Assembly: GCF_024722015.1 (NCBI RefSeq)
Contig: NZ_JANQBD010000027.1
Location: 1 to 64,000 of the forward strand
DNA length: 64,000 nt
Direction: 5' to 3'
Source of the DNA: Paenibacillus radicis (ex Xue et al. 2023)
GTDB lineage: Bacteria; Bacillota; Bacilli; Paenibacillales; NBRC-103111
How positions within the stretch are numbered: the stretch's first letter is position 1; each line of letters begins with the position of its first letter. Below are positions 61,517-64,000 of this stretch, in pieces. The notes under the pieces are model-generated. The model searched no databases. It was not told the origin of the DNA and worked only from the letters and a program-made list of their open reading frames with translations. The position numbers and the translations under genes were made by a program.

Positions 61517-62560
61517 ATGTACAAGGTTAGTGTAATAATTCCTGTATACAATGCAGATGCATATATCTCCGAATGTATAGAGTCGCTATTGAATCAGACG
61601 CTGCAGGAATGTGAATTCATATTTATCAATGATGGCTCGACGGATAACAGCAGACAAATTATCGAGAGCTATATGAACAGCAGCACGAGAATTAAGCTGA
61701 TCAATCAAGCAAATCAAGGTGTGAGCATAGCGAGGAATAGGGGGCTGCAAATAGCTGCTGGAGAATATACGGGATTTGTAGATGCTGACGACTATATTAA
61801 ACCGGATATGTATGAAACCTTATACAATGCGGCCAAACAAGGCGATTGCGATGTAGTGATTTCCAATTTTGAAGGTGAGCTAGATGGACATAGGGTTAGC
61901 TACAAATATCTGTTTCCTGACAATGTGGTTCTTCCGCGAGCATACATAGAAGAGGAGATGCTGCCCTACTTCATCAAGACGGATAATTTAAATACCGCAT
62001 GTAATAAAATCTACAGACAACAAATAATAAAAGAACATAACTTATCCTTTCCAGAGAAGGTTGCTTTGGGCGAGGATGGTATGTTTAACATGCTTTTTTT
62101 TAGTTATGCCCTCAATATGAAATATATCGATTATTCAGGCTATTATTACCGGGAAGTAGCGGGAAGCGCAACAAGAAACTTGATGGAAAAGGATTATTTT
62201 GAACGAGCGCTTGAAGTGTTCAAGCTGGAATTGCCTGAAATCCATACAGGTAAACTCGATAGGGTTAAGCTTTATCGGCTAAAGTCCATCAAGCTTATAC
62301 GAAGCGTAATGTCGTACATTCATATTTATTTTATTCCGTCCAAGGAAATAAGCTTCAACCAAAGATATACGTATGTCAAAAATATGATTAGTAATAAATA
62401 TGTCAGAGATGCATTATCCGTCTATTACAGCGAAAGCTACAGCACTTCAGCGAGATATGAAAAATTAGTAACAGACATGATCCGAAGTCAATCTGCTGTC
62501 GGATTATATTGCGTTACAGCTTACAGCAGACTTAGAAACAGGGATGGAAGGGGCAGATGA
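61517..62560 (+). CDS. GT2-family glycosyltransferase
   Basis: 347 residues. VSVIIPVYNADAYISECIESLL, FINDGSTDNSRQII and the DXD motif FVDADDYI give an inverting GT-A fold with a C-terminal extension. It overlaps the start frame of the next gene. Confidence 0.93.
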   Translation: MYKVSVIIPVYNADAYISECIESLLNQTLQECEFIFINDGSTDNSRQIIESYMNSSTRIKLINQANQGVSIARNRGLQIAAGEYTGFVDADDYIKPDMYETLYNAAKQGDCDVVISNFEGELDGHRVSYKYLFPDNVVLPRAYIEEEMLPYFIKTDNLNTACNKIYRQQIIKEHNLSFPEKVALGEDGMFNMLFFSYALNMKYIDYSGYYYREVAGSATRNLMEKDYFERALEVFKLELPEIHTGKLDRVKLYRLKSIKLIRSVMSYIHIYFIPSKEISFNQRYTYVKNMISNKYVRDALSVYYSESYSTSARYEKLVTDMIRSQSAVGLYCVTAYSRLRNRDGRGR

Positions 62561-62561
62561 A

Positions 62562-63722
62562 ATGAAAATAATGATGTTTGCGCACGACGGAAGCCTGAAT
62601 AGAGGATGTGAGGCTATTGTACGGTCTTCAACGAGCTTGATTAAAGAGAAAATAAATGGCGCTCAGGTCTATCTGGCATCAGGAAAGCCTGAAACCGATG
62701 AAATGATTTCCAAGCTCGATGGAATCTACGATGGATCTGCTAGCGGGATTAAAAAATATTCGTATGAATGGTTATTTTCCGCAGTGAAAGTGAAGCTTTT
62801 TAATGACGAGACTTATGCATTGGGTAAAATCCACAACAATATTGTTAAGCATATTCATAACATGGATGTATGTTTATCGATAGGCGGGGATAATTACTGC
62901 TACGGAGAACAGCCTGGTTGGTATGAGATCAATCGACGGGTGAAAGCCCAAGGTAAAAAGCTTGTCTTATGGGGCTGCTCGATCGGTCCAGAGGACATGT
63001 CGGACAGGAAGCTTCAGGATCTTAAGCAGTTTGATTTGATACTGGCGCGTGAAAGCCTGACTTACCTTATGCTGAAAAGCAAAGGCTTAAAGAATGTGAA
63101 GCTTTGTGCGGATTCCGCTTTTACCATGGAGAAGGAAGAGCTGGAGCTGCCGGAGGGCTGGCAGGTGGGGAACACGGTAGGTCTTAATTTCAGCCCCTTG
63201 GTTTGGAAAAGAAATAAGGAATCACAAACGGCGGTTAAAGACCTTATCAACCATATTTTATCTACTACGGATATGACGATCGCGCTGACCCCGCATGTTA
63301 TGGAAGACGGCAATAATGACTATGAAATTCTTCACAATTATTATGAGCAATTTAAAACCAATAGCAGGGTTCTTCTTTTGCCTAATCATTTAAATGCCAT
63401 TCAATATAAGGGATTTATCTCACGAATGAGGTTTTTTGTAGGTGCCCGAACTCATGCGACAATAGCAGCTTACTCCAACTTTGTTCCAACCATGGTGTTA
63501 GGCTACAGTGTTAAGTCCAAAGGTATATCCAAAGATATTTTCGGTGAAGAGAAATTGGTATTAAGCATAGATGAAATATCGAATAGCAGCAAGCTTAAAT
63601 CCAAGTTTGATGAAATGGTAAGAGAGGAAAAGGAAATCAGACGAAAGCTGCAAAAATCTATTCCTAATATTAAGAAAATGTCCTACAAAGCAGTAGAGTA
63701 TTTAGATAAGCTAATTCAATAA
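62562..63722 (+). CDS. Polysaccharide pyruvyltransferase family protein
   Basis: 386 residues. MFAHDGSLNRGCEAIVRSS, DVCLSIGGDNYCYGE, VLWGCSIGPEDM and MRFFVGARTHATIAAYS match the CsaB/WcaK pyruvyltransferase pattern. It adds a pyruvate ketal from PEP to a sugar of the polymer, which makes it acidic; such groups are also what SLH domains bind. ATG 62562 after AAGGGG. Confidence 0.9.
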   Translation: MKIMMFAHDGSLNRGCEAIVRSSTSLIKEKINGAQVYLASGKPETDEMISKLDGIYDGSASGIKKYSYEWLFSAVKVKLFNDETYALGKIHNNIVKHIHNMDVCLSIGGDNYCYGEQPGWYEINRRVKAQGKKLVLWGCSIGPEDMSDRKLQDLKQFDLILARESLTYLMLKSKGLKNVKLCADSAFTMEKEELELPEGWQVGNTVGLNFSPLVWKRNKESQTAVKDLINHILSTTDMTIALTPHVMEDGNNDYEILHNYYEQFKTNSRVLLLPNHLNAIQYKGFISRMRFFVGARTHATIAAYSNFVPTMVLGYSVKSKGISKDIFGEEKLVLSIDEISNSSKLKSKFDEMVREEKEIRRKLQKSIPNIKKMSYKAVEYLDKLIQ

Positions 63723-63737
63723 AAATTGAGGTATATG

Positions 63738-64000
63738 ATGAAAAAAAATTTACTGTTTATTATGCCCAACTTGACCTCGGGCGGTGGAGAGAAAAGCTTG
63801 GTCACCTTGCTGAGCAAGATCGATTACAATCTGTACAATGTGGACTTGTTTTTATTGTATCATAGTGGCCTATTCCTGGAGTTTATCCCGAAGGAAGTGC
63901 GGCTTATCCCAATATCGGAGAACTTTCAGTTGTTTACTCTGCCTTTATTACAAGCTGTCAAGAAGCTTCTACTGAAGGGAAAGGTCAGCTTGGCCTATAA
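63738..64000 (+). CDS. Glycosyltransferase, 5' part (cut by window end)
   Basis: 87 codons visible: MKKNLLFIMPNLTSGGGEKS then LVTLLSKIDYNLYNVDLFLLY and IPKEVRLIPIS. The start is close to that of the GT4 gene at 60288. Continues beyond 64000. Confidence 0.85.
   Translation, partial: MKKNLLFIMPNLTSGGGEKSLVTLLSKIDYNLYNVDLFLLYHSGLFLEFIPKEVRLIPISENFQLFTLPLLQAVKKLLLKGKVSLAY

Overview
The window looks like a spore-forming, endospore-germinating Firmicute of the genus Paenibacillus. Reasons: a complete gerP spore-coat germination operon, a large AraC-type regulator next to an LplA/B/C-like sugar ABC transporter, an SLH-anchored surface enzyme, a paeninodin-type lasso peptide cluster with an HprK-like kinase, AGGAGG ribosome sites with frequent TTG/GTG starts, and moderate GC. 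No rRNA, tRNA or CRISPR array was seen.

Region 1 (about 1-13,520) is a mosaic of unrelated small genes. Thirteen full or partial copies of one structured repeat lie here and none were seen in the other 50 kb. A copy has a left motif (about GCTAACGGGAAACGATAGTTC), a variable hairpin and a right motif (about TTCAACTAACGGGCAG). Small plus-strand genes (DUF2716, an EF-Tu-domain-2-like protein, DUF2569, GNAT, two Nudix hydrolases, two unknowns) each have one copy just after the stop codon, all in the same orientation. This resembles an integron cassette array, but the core sites are not canonical attC. Ordinary genes are interspersed: an SDR with a LysR regulator broken by an in-frame stop, an unknown membrane protein, an Imm11-like immunity gene, and an ECF sigma factor with a membrane phosphodiester glycosidase. 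A tyrosine recombinase follows at 14,046, and the last codons of a second copy sit at 12,369-12,416 behind a truncated GH2 gene.

Region 2 (14-17.3 kb) holds that recombinase, a frameshifted TniB/TnsC-like transposition ATPase and duplicated transposon-end-like repeats. Region 3 (17.3-26.8 kb) is a carbohydrate-use locus: membrane AraC regulator, two permeases, a binding lipoprotein and a GH106-like hydrolase. Region 4 (27.4-33.5 kb) has a large SLH-anchored alginate lyase (PL7), two paralogous GNAT-like proteins and, on the minus strand, two unannotated tandem micro-peptides. Region 5 (33.8-38.3 kb) has an indolepyruvate/pyruvate decarboxylase, an MFS exporter and a DinB protein. Region 6 (38.4-41.2 kb) is gerPABCDEF, with gerPD too short for routine calling, a divergent GerPD paralogue and a GerT-like protein.

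Region 7 (41.5-64 kb) is a surface-polymer and peptide region: a Lon-S16-like membrane protease, membrane proteins, a beta-helix protein, a Wzz/BY-kinase/adaptor operon, a complete lasso peptide cluster (C-A-K-B1-B2-nucleotidyltransferase-ABC) and an exopolysaccharide operon (NeuD-like and other hexapeptide acyltransferases, GT32, GT4, GT2, pyruvyltransferase, and a GT cut by the window end). Five copies of a 16-bp palindrome GTTC(T/A)-N6-AGAAC lie only in the promoter regions of these three operons. In one case the palindrome fills the 17-bp spacer of a consensus promoter, which suggests one regulator controls both polymer and lasso peptide.
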